A DNA stretch of 64,000 nucleotides from an uncultured Methanobrevibacter sp. (GTDB lineage Archaea; Methanobacteriota; Methanobacteria; Methanobacteriales; Methanobacteriaceae), in assembly GCF_902774605.1 (NCBI RefSeq), contig NZ_CACYJE010000002.1, positions 1 through 64,000 of the forward strand, given 5' to 3'. The notes below the pieces were generated by a model that was given only the letters and a program-made list of their open reading frames with translations, made no database searches and was not told where the DNA came from. How positions within the stretch are numbered: the first letter of the stretch is position 1; each line of letters opens with the position of its first letter. A program made the translations under genes and the position numbers. Below, one piece after another: positions 1 to 8,589 of the stretch.

Positions 1-206
1 AAAGCAGAATGGTACGGTAAAAAATTCATACAAATAGACCGATTTTACCCATCAAGCCAAAAATGCAGCAACTGCGAATACCAATACACAGACCTAACAT
101 TAGAAATGCGCAACTGGATTTGCCAAAATGCAAAACAACACACCACAGAGACATAAACGCCGAAAATAACATCCTAAACGAAGGAAAAAGAATAATCAAA
201 AAATAA
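1..206 (+). pseudogene. tnpB: 3' fragment of IS200/IS605-family tnpB (OrfB), frameshifted
   Basis: This is the C-terminal end of an RNA-guided nuclease/transposase-accessory protein of the TnpB family; the rest lies outside the window. Frame 1 reads a C-x2-C pair (CSNC) and then W-x-C, and stops at 154-156. The expected ending (second zinc-ribbon pair, HHRDINAENNI block, basic tail) continues in another frame from the TGC at 129 to a TAA at 204-206. A canonical WxCPKC would need one more base near 124-128, so a 1-bp deletion has split the zinc ribbon. Similarity to TnpB is recognised from the zinc-ribbon and RDxNAxxNI motifs. The copy is probably inactive, although the deletion could be a sequencing error in an A-rich stretch. 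Confidence 0.8.
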
Positions 207-210
207 TGAA

Positions 211-240
211 CCCGTAAGTCAACGGGGGATAGCTTGACCA
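211..240 (+). mobile_element. Right-end hairpin of IS200/IS605-type element
   Basis: Five bases after the tnpB stop, CCCGT (211-215) and ACGGG (222-226) form a perfect 5-bp stem with loop AAGTCA. IS200/IS605 elements end in short subterminal hairpins rather than inverted repeats, and this lies where the right end is expected. In active elements the same region is transcribed as the scaffold of the omega RNA that guides TnpB. The exact cleavage point (about 230-240) cannot be fixed without another copy. Confidence 0.55.
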
Positions 241-289
241 ACCTTATAAACATCAAGTTTTATAACTGCCCAAGAATAAAATTACAAAA

Positions 290-379
290 ATGGTAAAAAC
301 ATTAAGTAATAGACTATACTGCAGATTCCATGAAAAACTGGTTAAAATGGATGATGGGTGCGATGAATGGAGAGAATAA
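290..379 (+). other. Possible 29-codon ORF remnant beside the IS605 end
   Basis: A short open frame (ATG at 290, TAA at 377-379) reads a Cys-containing peptide ending in DGCDEWRE, and the frame stays open upstream to about 266. Its composition (balanced charges, Trp, two Cys) looks more like coding sequence than AT-rich spacer. It may be the stump of a gene cut by the element. I see no ribosome binding site and do not recognise it. The rest of 241-469 is AT-rich spacer and the 3' flank of the minus-strand DUF447 gene. Confidence 0.2.
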
Positions 380-469
380 TCCAATTAACTCCATCCTGTT
401 GAAAAAAAATATTCCGGTTTCAGCACCACCCCTATGGCGCCCAACTAAAATTGAATGCAAACTCCTATC

Positions 470-1123
470 CTATTCAACATCAAAACCCTTTTCCATCATG
501 CTGTTTTTAAGAATCTCCATAGCTTTTATCGTATCAGGCCCTGAAACCCTCTTAATCATCCGGTTGTTTTCATTGAACCTTCCGACAAAATAATCCTGCT
601 GCTTTTTGCTGACAAGGTCAAGCCGAGTGTAGTTTGTAAGGCATTCGAGAAGCGCAAAGACCCCCCGGTTTAAAGCCTTTGCACATGGATGGTTCTTGAC
701 GATTTCCACAACATCGCTGCTTATGATGTAAGCCTCACCATTTGATGTTACATGGTCTTTGATTGGATCCATTTTTCTAATGTCTGTGACATCACAAATG
801 ATATATGCCTCTGCATTTTTCAAAATTGCAATGTCCTCATCATCTGTAAACTCTTCAACGTCCAGGTTTCCGATTGTTGAATTTACAAAGTTTATAGGGT
901 CAAAGGTAATGTTTACAACGTATTTACCTGTTTCCATAATGTTTTTCAGGGTTTGGGTGCCGACAAACAGCCTGCATCCGAGTTTGTCCTTGCCTTTGCA
1001 TACTATTCCTATTGGAGCTGCATTTTTTACGCCGTCCTTGCTCATGGTAGTGTAAATCCCTTCATATTTCTGTCCTTCTTCAATTCCAATATCTGTCAAA
1101 TCCATAGCCATTTTATCATCCAT
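470..1123 (-). CDS. DUF447 family protein (flavin-reductase-like split barrel)
   Basis: The 217-residue product matches the archaeal DUF447 family, which resembles FMN-binding split-barrel proteins. The N-terminal part reads EGIYTTMSKDGVKNAAPIG, the strand pattern in which such proteins bind a flavin phosphate; a second part carries a helical segment with NHPCAKALNRG. No reaction is established for the family, so a flavin-linked redox role is only inferred. It is transcribed alone, divergent from the KH-domain gene, with about 180 bp between them. The first ATG has no clear ribosome binding site; the internal ATG three codons later (MAMDLTDIG) is an alternative start. Confidence 0.7.
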   Translation of the reverse strand: MDDKMAMDLTDIGIEEGQKYEGIYTTMSKDGVKNAAPIGIVCKGKDKLGCRLFVGTQTLKNIMETGKYVVNITFDPINFVNSTIGNLDVEEFTDDEDIAILKNAEAYIICDVTDIRKMDPIKDHVTSNGEAYIISSDVVEIVKNHPCAKALNRGVFALLECLTNYTRLDLVSKKQQDYFVGRFNENNRMIKRVSGPDTIKAMEILKNSMMEKGFDVE

Positions 1124-1257
1124 ATCAATTTACATCTTCAATATTACTATCTGTTCCCAACATAATTAAAAATTATTGTGAAAAATTCAATGCCTTGAAA
1201 AACTGATATTGTATCTATCGAGCGACAGCTTAAAATCAAAAACATTCCAATCCCAAA

Positions 1258-1300
1258 TTTTATATAATTTTAACTTGAAAATTATTATCAAAGGTGATAA
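1258..1300 (+). promoter_or_regulatory. Promoter of the KH-domain gene
   Basis: TTTTATATAA at 1258-1267 is a good archaeal TATA box. Transcription would start about 25 bp downstream near 1288, giving a leader of roughly 15 nt that holds the GGTGAT ribosome binding site at 1293-1298. Confidence 0.5.
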
Positions 1301-1302
1301 TT

Positions 1303-1920
1303 ATGCCAGAAACAGATTATTTGAAAATACCTCAAAACAGAGTGGGGGCTTTAATCGGAAGCAATGGTAACGTCAAGAAATCCATTGAAAAAGCGACTGG
1401 AACCATCCTCGACATTGACAGTGACGAAGGCACAGTTTACATTACACCTAGAGACGACATGGAAGACCCATTAGGAGTCTGGAATGCCAATCACATCGTG
1501 AAGGCAGTTGCACGAGGATTCAATCCGGAAGTTGCGCTCAAGCTCGTCAGCGACGACATTTACCTTGAAGTGATAAGCTTGCCATTATACATCGGCAAGT
1601 CCAAGAAGGCCCTTGCAAGACATAAAGGTAGAATTATCGGAAAAGACGGTAAAACACGTGAAATAATCATGGAAATGGCTGAAGTCGACATGGCAATCTA
1701 CGGCAAGACCGTTTCACTCATCGGAGAGATGGACAACATCATGGTTGCCAAGGAAGCCATTGAAATGATACTCAACGGATCAAGGCACAAATCCGTTTAC
1801 GGATTTTTAGAACACAAGAAGGAAGACTTGAAAATGAGAGAGTTCAAGGACCTTGTTGGAATTGAAGACGATAAAATCGAGTTCAAGGACGGCATTGAGT
1901 TTGATGAAAATGATTTTTAG
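1303..1920 (+). CDS. KH-domain RNA-binding protein, archaeal Dim2/Pno1-like
   Basis: A 205-residue protein with two KH-type RNA-binding modules. The first has [20 protein letters not shown] (about residues 13-32) and the second [18 protein letters not shown]; both contain the GxxG loop that grips RNA. Archaeal proteins of this size and order are the Dim2/Pno1-like family, which acts in small-subunit rRNA maturation. I chose ATG 1303 because GGTGAT lies just upstream; the GTG at 1294 would put the start inside that site. Topoisomerase VI genes follow after about 410 bp, an association I recall from other Methanobacteriales. Confidence 0.88.
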   Translation: MPETDYLKIPQNRVGALIGSNGNVKKSIEKATGTILDIDSDEGTVYITPRDDMEDPLGVWNANHIVKAVARGFNPEVALKLVSDDIYLEVISLPLYIGKSKKALARHKGRIIGKDGKTREIIMEMAEVDMAIYGKTVSLIGEMDNIMVAKEAIEMILNGSRHKSVYGFLEHKKEDLKMREFKDLVGIEDDKIEFKDGIEFDENDF

Positions 1921-2333
1921 GAGTTGAACACTCCTAAACCTATTTTTTGAATTATACCGATATCCAAATTTTTTCATAGCCACATCAATATTTCATGGCC
2001 ATACAACTTTTTATCCATTAATTAAATGAAACATTAAACAGTCAAAAAATAGATATCAAAGAAATATTACACAGTTAAATCGATTTTAATGGAACTTAAC
2101 TGTAAAAATAATATTAATACTTAAAAAGTTTTATATACTTTAACCAACTTATATGTATAGTGTAGTTAAAATACCATATTTTTTACATGTTTTTTAATTT
2201 TTATTTTACCATATATTTAAGCGAGCTAGATAGGGTAGGGTATGAATATTACTAATCAAATGCTCTCTCACTTCATTTAAATATGGCAAGTATGATAAAT
2301 TAAAACATATCAATTTCACAAGGAGGAAAAATT
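1921..2333 (+). promoter_or_regulatory. 413-bp spacer with promoter of the topoisomerase VI operon
   Basis: No convincing gene is present. TTTTATATAC at 2129-2138 is a strong TATA-box candidate; it would give a leader of about 170 nt. TTTAAATA near 2276-2283 is a second candidate with a short leader. A 12-codon ORF (2242-2280) with a G-rich upstream run lies in the possible leader but is too short to call. AGGAGG at 2321-2326 is the ribosome binding site for top6B. Confidence 0.4.
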
Positions 2334-4043
2334 TTGGCTGAACAGCAACAGTTAGGATTGGACTGGGAAGAGGACTTTCAAAGGCTGACCCCATCCCAAT
2401 TCTTTAGAAAAAACAAGCAGATGTTAGGATTCACCGGTAAAATCCGTTCCCTAACCATTGTATTCCACGAACTGATTACAAACAGTTTCGACGCAGCGGA
2501 AGAAGCGGGAATATTGCCGGACATCGACATCGAATTGAAACGTGTCGACAAGGTACATTACATCCTAAGACACAAGGACAACGGTCCGGGAATCCCTGAA
2601 GACTACGTCATGCAAGTGTATTGTATGATGTTTGCAGGATCCAAATTCAGGAACATCCAATCCAGAGGACAACAGGGTCTGGGTTGTAGTGGATGCGTTC
2701 TCCTATCCCAAATGACCACAGGTAAGCCTGCCCGCGTAATCTCATGCTACAAGGACGGGGATGAAATAAAAGGAGTCAAAATGAAGTTCCAGATGGATGT
2801 TGAAAACAACCGTGGAATCCTGATGGAAAGGGAAGACTACCCTGCAGAAAGCACCGGAGTGTGCATTGAACTTCAATTCAAGGAAGTATCCTACTCCCTT
2901 GCAGAACAAGGAGCATTCGAATACATCAGAAGAACAATGATCGGAAACCCTCATGCAAAAATCACATTCAGAGACCCATCCGGCCATAAGTACATCTTCA
3001 AAAGAGCCGCAGACGTAGTGCCAGTGCAGCCTAAAGAAGTGCTCCCTCACCCTAAAGGAGTGAGCGCAGACGACCTGATGACCATGGCGAAAAACACTGA
3101 CAGCAGAAGATACAAAAGCATGCTGACCTCTTCCATGTCAAGAATGTCTGCAAAAAGGGTTGATGAAATCGCGGAAATCACTGGAATCGACATGAACAAA
3201 CGTCCGAAAGCAATGACATTCCAGGAAGCCGAAGCAATCGTCCACTGCTTTAAAAAGATGAAATTCATGGCCCCACCAACAGACGGACTCATACCAATCG
3301 GATCAGAGCAAATCGAAAAGGGTATGAAACAAATCCTCAAGCCGGAATTTGTAACCACAATCACAAGAAAACCGGTCACTTACGCAGGCGGTGTGTCATT
3401 CATCATCGAAGCAGGACTCGCATACGGTGGAGATGCTGGAAGAGTGGTTAATGAGAAAAGAAAATCTGAAATCATGAGATTCGCTAACAGAGTACCACTA
3501 ACATTCGATGCAGGAAGCTGTGCAATCACAGAAGCACTTAAAAGTATCGATTGGAAACGTTACGGATTAAAAGACATGGACAACACTCCATTGACCCTGT
3601 TCGTGAACATCATTTCCACCCAGGTACCATACCTCTCAACAGGTAAGCAGAGCGTATCCCCTGAACCTGAAATCGTACATGAAATCAGACAGGCAACCAT
3701 GAAATTAGCTCGCCAATTGCAAAAACACTTAAGGGCAAAAAGAGCAGCAAAAGAAAAAGAAAAACGTTCCAAAGTATTCGAGGAATATGTTCCAGTCATC
3801 ATTGAAGAAGCCGCAAAGCTCGGTGAAACAGGAGTTCCAGAATACCATGAAGTGCTGGCGAAAGTAACCAAAAGGGCTCTTGCAGAATTGCTTGGTGAAA
3901 AGGTTGAAGAAGAAGAGGAAGAAGAAGAACTTGACGCACTCATCATGGAAGAAGTTGACGAGTACGGTCATGCAGTTGAAGAAGGCCAATCCGCATTAGA
4001 CAACTTTGAAGAAGATGATGTGGAAGACGGTTTTGAAGATTAG
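2334..4043 (+). CDS. top6B: DNA topoisomerase VI subunit B
   Basis: ATPase subunit (569 aa) of the archaeal type IIB topoisomerase, which relaxes and decatenates DNA by passing one duplex through a break made by subunit A. GHKL-ATPase motifs are visible: the N-box [11 protein letters not shown] (Glu46, Asn50), DNGPGIP (Asp82) and the glycine lid GQQGLG (112-117). A helix-two-turn-helix part and a transducer region follow. The tail after about residue 520 is strongly acidic, with runs of Glu and Asp, as in some relatives from this order. The start is TTG 2334, eight bases after AGGAGG; no upstream ATG gives a better frame. It is cotranscribed with top6A, 9 bp downstream. Confidence 0.97.
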   Translation: MAEQQQLGLDWEEDFQRLTPSQFFRKNKQMLGFTGKIRSLTIVFHELITNSFDAAEEAGILPDIDIELKRVDKVHYILRHKDNGPGIPEDYVMQVYCMMFAGSKFRNIQSRGQQGLGCSGCVLLSQMTTGKPARVISCYKDGDEIKGVKMKFQMDVENNRGILMEREDYPAESTGVCIELQFKEVSYSLAEQGAFEYIRRTMIGNPHAKITFRDPSGHKYIFKRAADVVPVQPKEVLPHPKGVSADDLMTMAKNTDSRRYKSMLTSSMSRMSAKRVDEIAEITGIDMNKRPKAMTFQEAEAIVHCFKKMKFMAPPTDGLIPIGSEQIEKGMKQILKPEFVTTITRKPVTYAGGVSFIIEAGLAYGGDAGRVVNEKRKSEIMRFANRVPLTFDAGSCAITEALKSIDWKRYGLKDMDNTPLTLFVNIISTQVPYLSTGKQSVSPEPEIVHEIRQATMKLARQLQKHLRAKRAAKEKEKRSKVFEEYVPVIIEEAAKLGETGVPEYHEVLAKVTKRALAELLGEKVEEEEEEEELDALIMEEVDEYGHAVEEGQSALDNFEEDDVEDGFED

Positions 4044-4052
4044 GTGATTTGA

Positions 4053-5150
4053 ATGGCTGATGATGTTAAAGATAGCAGACCTCATAAAGAGCAAAGAAAA
4101 GAATACACCTTCAATAAGTTAAAAGGTTTAGGTCAAGAAATCATTGAAGAAATTGAGAAAAACAAAGTTCCTAGTGTTAGAGTCCCATCCAGAGGTACAG
4201 GAAACATTGTTTACGATGAAGCAAAAAGATACTATGTGCTTGGTGACAGATTTGGTAGAAGATCATTAGGTAACGTGAAACAAATCAGGAAACTGGGACA
4301 AATGGTTTATGTTGCTAACTTCTGTAAGGATCTTGTTGCACGTGAAAAAACCGCAACCATCAGGGAAATGTACTATGTTTCCGAAGGTTGGGGAATCAGT
4401 TTCAAGTCACAGCAGGAATCAAACATTGTTGGAGAAGACCTTGAAGTAACCCTCGGAACCACTCGTGAAGACTTAGGTTTAATGCCTGAGGAAGACGGTG
4501 CATCAGTTTACGGAAACATTACCCTTTTGGATGAAGTGGAAGTCAACGCTGCAAAAATGGGAAAATCCGGTTACACCATATCACCTACAATCGACCAGGT
4601 GGAATTCCTTGACCATAAAGTGGACAAGGTACTGGCAGTGGAAACCATGGGAATGTTCCACAGGCTTGTGCAGGAAAACGCTCATGAAAGATTCAACTGC
4701 TTGATTGTCGGGCTTAAGGGACAGGCCGCACGTGCTACTAGAAGGTTCATCAAAAGGGTTAACACTGAACTCAAATTGCCAGTATATATCTGTAACGACG
4801 GAGACCCTTGGGGATTCCACATTGCACAGGTAATCATTTCCGGAAGTGCAAAATTGGCTCACGTTAACCATGACCTTGCAACTCCTGACGCCAAATTCAT
4901 AGGAGTGACCGCATCAGACATTATCAATTACGATTTGCCAACCGATAAATTGAAAGATGTGGATGTCATGAGGCTTAAAGAGCTTTCCAAAGACCCAAGG
5001 TATAAAACAGACTTCTGGCAAACTGAAATTAAGAAGATGCTTAAAATCGGTAAAAAAGCAGAACAGCAATCTTTCTCCAAATATGGTCTTGAATACGTAG
5101 TAGACGAATACTTCCCGGCCAAATTTGAAGAAATGGAAAATCAAGCATAA
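4053..5150 (+). CDS. top6A: DNA topoisomerase VI subunit A (Spo11-like)
   Basis: DNA-cleaving subunit (365 aa) of topoisomerase VI and the archaeal relative of Spo11. The winged-helix part contains IREMYYVSE; the catalytic tyrosine that bonds to the DNA 5' end is Tyr107 or Tyr108. The Toprim part contains the acidic metal-binding sequence ICNDGDPWG, followed by the conserved region ending in [10 protein letters not shown]. The length is normal for the family. AGGTGATT precedes the ATG, and the 9-bp gap after top6B implies a single mRNA and balanced subunit synthesis. The stop codon lies in the loop of a terminator-like hairpin. Confidence 0.97.
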   Translation: MADDVKDSRPHKEQRKEYTFNKLKGLGQEIIEEIEKNKVPSVRVPSRGTGNIVYDEAKRYYVLGDRFGRRSLGNVKQIRKLGQMVYVANFCKDLVAREKTATIREMYYVSEGWGISFKSQQESNIVGEDLEVTLGTTREDLGLMPEEDGASVYGNITLLDEVEVNAAKMGKSGYTISPTIDQVEFLDHKVDKVLAVETMGMFHRLVQENAHERFNCLIVGLKGQAARATRRFIKRVNTELKLPVYICNDGDPWGFHIAQVIISGSAKLAHVNHDLATPDAKFIGVTASDIINYDLPTDKLKDVDVMRLKELSKDPRYKTDFWQTEIKKMLKIGKKAEQQSFSKYGLEYVVDEYFPAKFEEMENQA

Positions 5151-5182
5151 GCTTGATATTTTCCTCCTTATTTTTTTATTTT
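5140..5182 (+). terminator. Terminator hairpin overlapping the top6A stop
   Basis: ATCAAGC (5140-5146) and GCTTGAT (5151-5157) form a 7-bp stem around the loop ATAA, which contains the TAA stop. A T-rich run (5158-5182) follows. This would end the top6B-top6A transcript. Confidence 0.6.
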
Positions 5183-5269
5183 TAATCAATTAATCAAAAC
5201 GACTCATTTTTTAAAGTTAATCATTTTTTTACAATGAACATATTTAATGATTCATGACCCGTGGCAACA

Positions 5270-5308
5270 TTTATATACTACAACATAGTATATACCCTAG
5301 TAGGTATA
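5270..5308 (+). promoter_or_regulatory. csoR promoter with copper operator
   Basis: TTTATATA at 5270-5277 is the TATA box. The inverted repeat TATACCCTAGTAGGTATA (5291-5308) sits where transcription should start. Arms TATACC/GGTATA with a six-base centre resemble CsoR sites, and the site recurs almost unchanged before copA. Binding here would block the start site, so autoregulation is likely. Confidence 0.75.
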
Positions 5309-5321
5309 GGTAGTGTTATTT

Positions 5322-5594
5322 ATGAAAGAATGTATGGATAGCGAAAACTTACACAGGAGAATCAAAAAAATCATCGGACAGTTGAATGCCATTGATCGCA
5401 TGATTGATGAGGATATCCCTTGCGAGCAGATACTGATGCAGGTCAATGCGTCAAAATCAGCATTACATAAGGTTGGACACATCATTGTCGAAGGCCATCT
5501 TGAACATTGCGTCAAACAGGCCATTGAAGAGAATGATGCTGACGAAGCCATAGGAGACATTTCATCAATTTTGGAATATTACTCAAGACTTTAA
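5322..5594 (+). CDS. csoR: CsoR/RcnR-family metal-sensing repressor, probably copper
   Basis: A 90-residue all-helical repressor of the DUF156 family, which leaves DNA on binding metal. The Cu(I) ligands of CsoR fall at matching positions: Cys34 (IPCEQ), His59 and Cys63 (EGHLEHC), equivalent to Cys36/His61/Cys65 of Mycobacterium tuberculosis CsoR. That Cys-His-Cys pattern favours copper over nickel sensors of the RcnR branch. ATG 5322 was chosen; a GTG nine bases upstream is possible but less likely given the predicted start near 5300. The copA ATPase and copZ chaperone follow. Cys4 near the N terminus is extra. Confidence 0.9.
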   Translation: MKECMDSENLHRRIKKIIGQLNAIDRMIDEDIPCEQILMQVNASKSALHKVGHIIVEGHLEHCVKQAIEENDADEAIGDISSILEYYSRL

Positions 5595-5612
5595 TTTTTT
5601 TTAAAATAACAT

Positions 5613-5630
5613 TATACCCTATGGGGTATA
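5613..5630 (+). promoter_or_regulatory. copA operator (CsoR site)
   Basis: TATACCCTATGGGGTATA is an almost perfect 18-bp inverted repeat and matches the operator before csoR at 15 of 18 positions. It lies 25 bp before the copA ATG and just after a TTTAAAATAA box near 5600-5609, between the TATA box and the expected start. copA therefore probably has its own repressed promoter. Confidence 0.75.
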
Positions 5631-5654
5631 CCTATACTTTTGGGGCTGTTTAAA

Positions 5655-7517
5655 ATGAAATTCACAAGAGACGAAAAAAGAGACATAATCCTAATAATAA
5701 TTTCTGCAATAAGTTTAATCATAAGTTTCACATTATCTCTCGACTACATTGCAGCAATTGCAGTCATACTATGTGGAATACCAATATTCAAGGAATGCAT
5801 AGAGGGATTAGTCACAGAATTCGACATCAAGGCAGATTTGCTGGTGACAATAGCAATCATAGCATCAATAATAATCGGCGAGGTATTCGCCGCAGGAGAA
5901 ATCGCAACAATCATGGCAATCGGAGGATTCCTTGAAGAATACACCGTGTCAAAAACACAGGGAAGAATCAAGGAACTAGTAAAAATGTCACCGCAATTCG
6001 CCACCAGAATCAAAAACGGAATAGACGAGAAAATACCAGTAGAAGAAGTGAAAATCGGAGATATACTGAAAGTGCTTCCAGGCGAAAGCATACCAACAGA
6101 CGGAAAAATAATTGCAGGAGAAACCTCAATCGACCAATCCACACTAACAGGAGAATCCCTACCGGTCGACAAGCAAACAAACGATGAAGTGTACAGTGGA
6201 ACAATAAACCTTTACGGCTCATTCACCATGCAGACAACCAAAATCAGCCAGGAAAGTTCCCTTCAAAAGCTAATCAGACTGGTGGAATCATCATCTCCTG
6301 AAAACGCAAAGATAGTCCGGACCGCAGACAAATGGGCTACACTTATAGTGGTGATTGCATTCACCGCCGCCGTGCTCACATACCTATTCACATTCGAGAT
6401 AATCAGGTCAGTCACAATACTGGTGGTGTTCTGCCCATGCGCATTGGTGCTTGCAACACCAACAGCAATAATGGCAGCAATAGGAAACCTAACCAAATAC
6501 GGAATACTCGTCAAGGATGGGGAGTCAATCGAAGAGCTGGCGAAGGTGGATGAACTGGTGTTTGACAAAACCGGAACATTAACCTATGGAAAACCAGAAG
6601 TCATCGAAGTAATTTCAGACAATCCTGAAGAGATGATGCATCTACTCGCATCCTTGGAGTCCAAATCAGAGCATCCCTTAGCAAAGGCAATAGTCAGGCA
6701 TTACAATAATGATGACCTGTCAGAAGTTGAGAGTTTCAATATGGAAATCGGAAAGGGAGTGACCGGATACGTTGACGGAGAAAGGATAATCGCCGGAAAC
6801 AGGAAACTCCTCGAATCGGAAAACATAAAAATCGATGATGAAAAACCGCAGAACGGTGAAATCGAGATATTCCTCGCAAGGGACCGTGAAATCCTCGGAA
6901 AGGTGCTTCTTGCCGACACCCTGCGCGAAAACTCAAAGCAGACAATCCATAAATTGAAACGCTTAAGAGTAAAAACAACCCTTCTTACCGGAGACAATGA
7001 GAAAACCGCAAATCTAATAGCAAGAGAAGTCAAGGTCAGAAATGTCAAGGCGAACTGTCTTCCCGAAGACAAGACAGACTACATCAAAGATGAGCAGATT
7101 CTTGGCCATAAGGTTGCAATGATTGGTGACGGCATCAATGATGCCCCTTCACTCAGAAAGGCGAATGTCGGAATTGCAATGGGTGAAATCGGAAGCGACA
7201 TAAGTGTCGAAGCCGCAAACATAGCACTGGTCAATGACAATATCGAGGACATCCCCCATCTGATAGGAATCTCCAGAAAAACAATAAGAACAATCAGCAT
7301 CAGCATAGGATTTGCACTTGGCTTAAACATCATTGCAATGGCATTGGCCGTTCTGGGATTATTGAACCCTATTGAAGGGGCATTGATACATAATATCGGG
7401 TCAGTGATTGTCATAATCTACTCATACACCCTTACCGGATACAGATTATCATCAAGGGACTATCGAAAATCCAAAAAATTAGGCATGACTAAAAGTTTAA
7501 ATAAACCGACAACATAA
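5655..7517 (+). CDS. copA: Heavy-metal P1B-type ATPase, probable Cu(I) exporter
   Basis: Membrane pump (620 aa) that uses ATP to expel a soft metal ion. Motifs in order: TGES in the actuator domain (165-168), the transmembrane metal site CPC (260-262), phosphorylated Asp304 in DKTGT, the HP motif (340-341) and GDGINDAP in the ATP domain. It has no N-terminal metal-binding domain; that module is supplied as a separate protein by copZ. The last membrane helix reads HNIGS, unlike the MxxSS of classical CopA, so Zn/Cd/Pb cannot be excluded from the protein alone; the CsoR-like regulator and operator favour copper. ATG 5655 is preferred to TTG 5640, which nearly abuts the operator. Confidence 0.88.
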   Translation: MKFTRDEKRDIILIIISAISLIISFTLSLDYIAAIAVILCGIPIFKECIEGLVTEFDIKADLLVTIAIIASIIIGEVFAAGEIATIMAIGGFLEEYTVSKTQGRIKELVKMSPQFATRIKNGIDEKIPVEEVKIGDILKVLPGESIPTDGKIIAGETSIDQSTLTGESLPVDKQTNDEVYSGTINLYGSFTMQTTKISQESSLQKLIRLVESSSPENAKIVRTADKWATLIVVIAFTAAVLTYLFTFEIIRSVTILVVFCPCALVLATPTAIMAAIGNLTKYGILVKDGESIEELAKVDELVFDKTGTLTYGKPEVIEVISDNPEEMMHLLASLESKSEHPLAKAIVRHYNNDDLSEVESFNMEIGKGVTGYVDGERIIAGNRKLLESENIKIDDEKPQNGEIEIFLARDREILGKVLLADTLRENSKQTIHKLKRLRVKTTLLTGDNEKTANLIAREVKVRNVKANCLPEDKTDYIKDEQILGHKVAMIGDGINDAPSLRKANVGIAMGEIGSDISVEAANIALVNDNIEDIPHLIGISRKTIRTISISIGFALGLNIIAMALAVLGLLNPIEGALIHNIGSVIVIIYSYTLTGYRLSSRDYRKSKKLGMTKSLNKPTT

Positions 7518-7547
7518 ATATTACTATCGACATTAAGGTGATTTATT

Positions 7548-7751
7548 ATGGCTGAAAAAGAAATTAAAGTAGTGGGCATGCACTGCCCATCATGTGTAAA
7601 TGCTGTAGAATTATGTTTAAAAGACGTTGACGGAATTGATGATGCAAAAGCAGACCTTGATTCTGGAATAACAAAAATAACAATGTCTGCAGATGTAAGT
7701 GATGCTGACATCAACGAAGCCGTTGAAGAAGCAGGATTTAAAGTAGAATGA
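7548..7751 (+). CDS. copZ: Heavy-metal-associated domain protein, CopZ-like copper chaperone
   Basis: A 67-residue ferredoxin-like HMA domain with the metal-binding loop GMHCPSC (Cys13 and Cys16). Such chaperones carry Cu(I) to P-type ATPases. It lies 30 bp after copA, and the spacer carries GGTGAT as a ribosome binding site. A TTTAAATAAA box near 7495 may give it its own promoter, but I see no copy of the 18-bp operator there, so it may be cotranscribed with copA or be less tightly regulated. Its separate coding fits the absence of an HMA domain on the ATPase. Confidence 0.9.
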   Translation: MAEKEIKVVGMHCPSCVNAVELCLKDVDGIDDAKADLDSGITKITMSADVSDADINEAVEEAGFKVE

Positions 7752-7775
7752 ATTCTACTTTCAACTTATTTTTTT
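7741..7775. terminator. Bidirectional terminator at the end of copZ
   Basis: AAAGTAGAAT (7741-7750) and ATTCTACTTT (7753-7762) are perfect complementary arms. The copZ stop (TGA 7749-7751) lies inside the hairpin, and the convergent hydrolase gene ends at 7761. A T run follows on the plus strand (7769-7776). Confidence 0.65.
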
Positions 7776-8537
7776 ATAGAATTTTTTCAATATATCAACT
7801 ATTTTTGCATTATTTTTACCCACAAGCAGATTATGCTTCAAACCGTCAAGAACAACCAACTGCGAGTTTTCAATTTTTTCATGAAGCCTTTCGGCACAAT
7901 ACAAGGGGAATATCTCATCATGCCTTCCCGCCAAAACCAAAGTAGGAGCCTTTATTTCGGATAAAGCATCATCCACATCAAAAGCCAAACCGGCATCAGC
8001 GGCCTTAATGTAAGCTTCGACATTGGCATTGATTGAAGCAAACTCCTTAATGGCCTGAAGCTCCTCCCTATTGTTCTCAATGACATCAGGATACAATACC
8101 TTTGGAATCATGTAGTCATAGAAATCTCCAAAGCCTCTTGAGAGATGACGCTTAAACTCGCTGAAAACCTGATTGACATGATCATCGCATCTTGAACAGG
8201 TGGACATCAGCACGAGCGAAGACACCATATCCGGATACTTGATTGCAAAGTCAAGTGCAACAGACCCTCCCAGTGAAAAACCGATTAAATTAACCTTTGC
8301 GATGTCCAATTCGTCCAATAGGCTTTTCAAATCATGACTATAAACATCAACCGTTATCTCGTCACTGCCCAATGGGGATTCGCCATGGCCCCTCAAATCA
8401 ACGCGTAAAATCCGATAATCCTTTTTAAGGAAACTTGCCAGAACTTCCCAGTAGAGCAGATTGTCGGAAAGCCCATGAATGAAAAGCAATGTTTCACCTT
8501 CACCTTCAATAACATAATTTAATTTTAACTCATTCAT
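7761..8537 (-). CDS. Alpha/beta-hydrolase fold protein
   Basis: A 258-residue soluble hydrolase of unknown substrate. Visible features are the oxyanion region LLFIHGLSDN, the DLRGHGES segment, the nucleophile elbow GFSLGG (Ser), the acid in AGRHDEIFP (Asp) and the catalytic His in LDGLKHNLLV. The set is complete, so the enzyme is probably active on an ester, thioester or related bond. ATG 8537 (MNELKL) is preferred over GTG 8543, because GTGAG then serves as a weak ribosome binding site. It is transcribed alone and converges on copZ. Confidence 0.85.
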   Translation of the reverse strand: MNELKLNYVIEGEGETLLFIHGLSDNLLYWEVLASFLKKDYRILRVDLRGHGESPLGSDEITVDVYSHDLKSLLDELDIAKVNLIGFSLGGSVALDFAIKYPDMVSSLVLMSTCSRCDDHVNQVFSEFKRHLSRGFGDFYDYMIPKVLYPDVIENNREELQAIKEFASINANVEAYIKAADAGLAFDVDDALSEIKAPTLVLAGRHDEIFPLYCAERLHEKIENSQLVVLDGLKHNLLVGKNNAKIVDILKKFYKKIS

Positions 8538-8589
8538 ACTCACATAGTATATTTAAATAACTATAAATAAATTATCAATTAGTGATACA

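Noticed and set aside
330-593. 87-codon plus-strand ORF across the DUF447 gene end
   Set aside because: Most of it is antisense to the well-supported DUF447 gene and it has no ribosome binding site or recognisable family.
2242-2280. 12-codon ORF in the possible top6B leader with an upstream GGGTAGGG run
   Set aside because: Too short to support as a gene, and the leader itself depends on which TATA box is used.
5640-5654. TTG start adding five residues to copA
   Set aside because: It lies 10 bp after the operator and close to the predicted start site, so it would leave almost no leader; ATG 5655 fits better.
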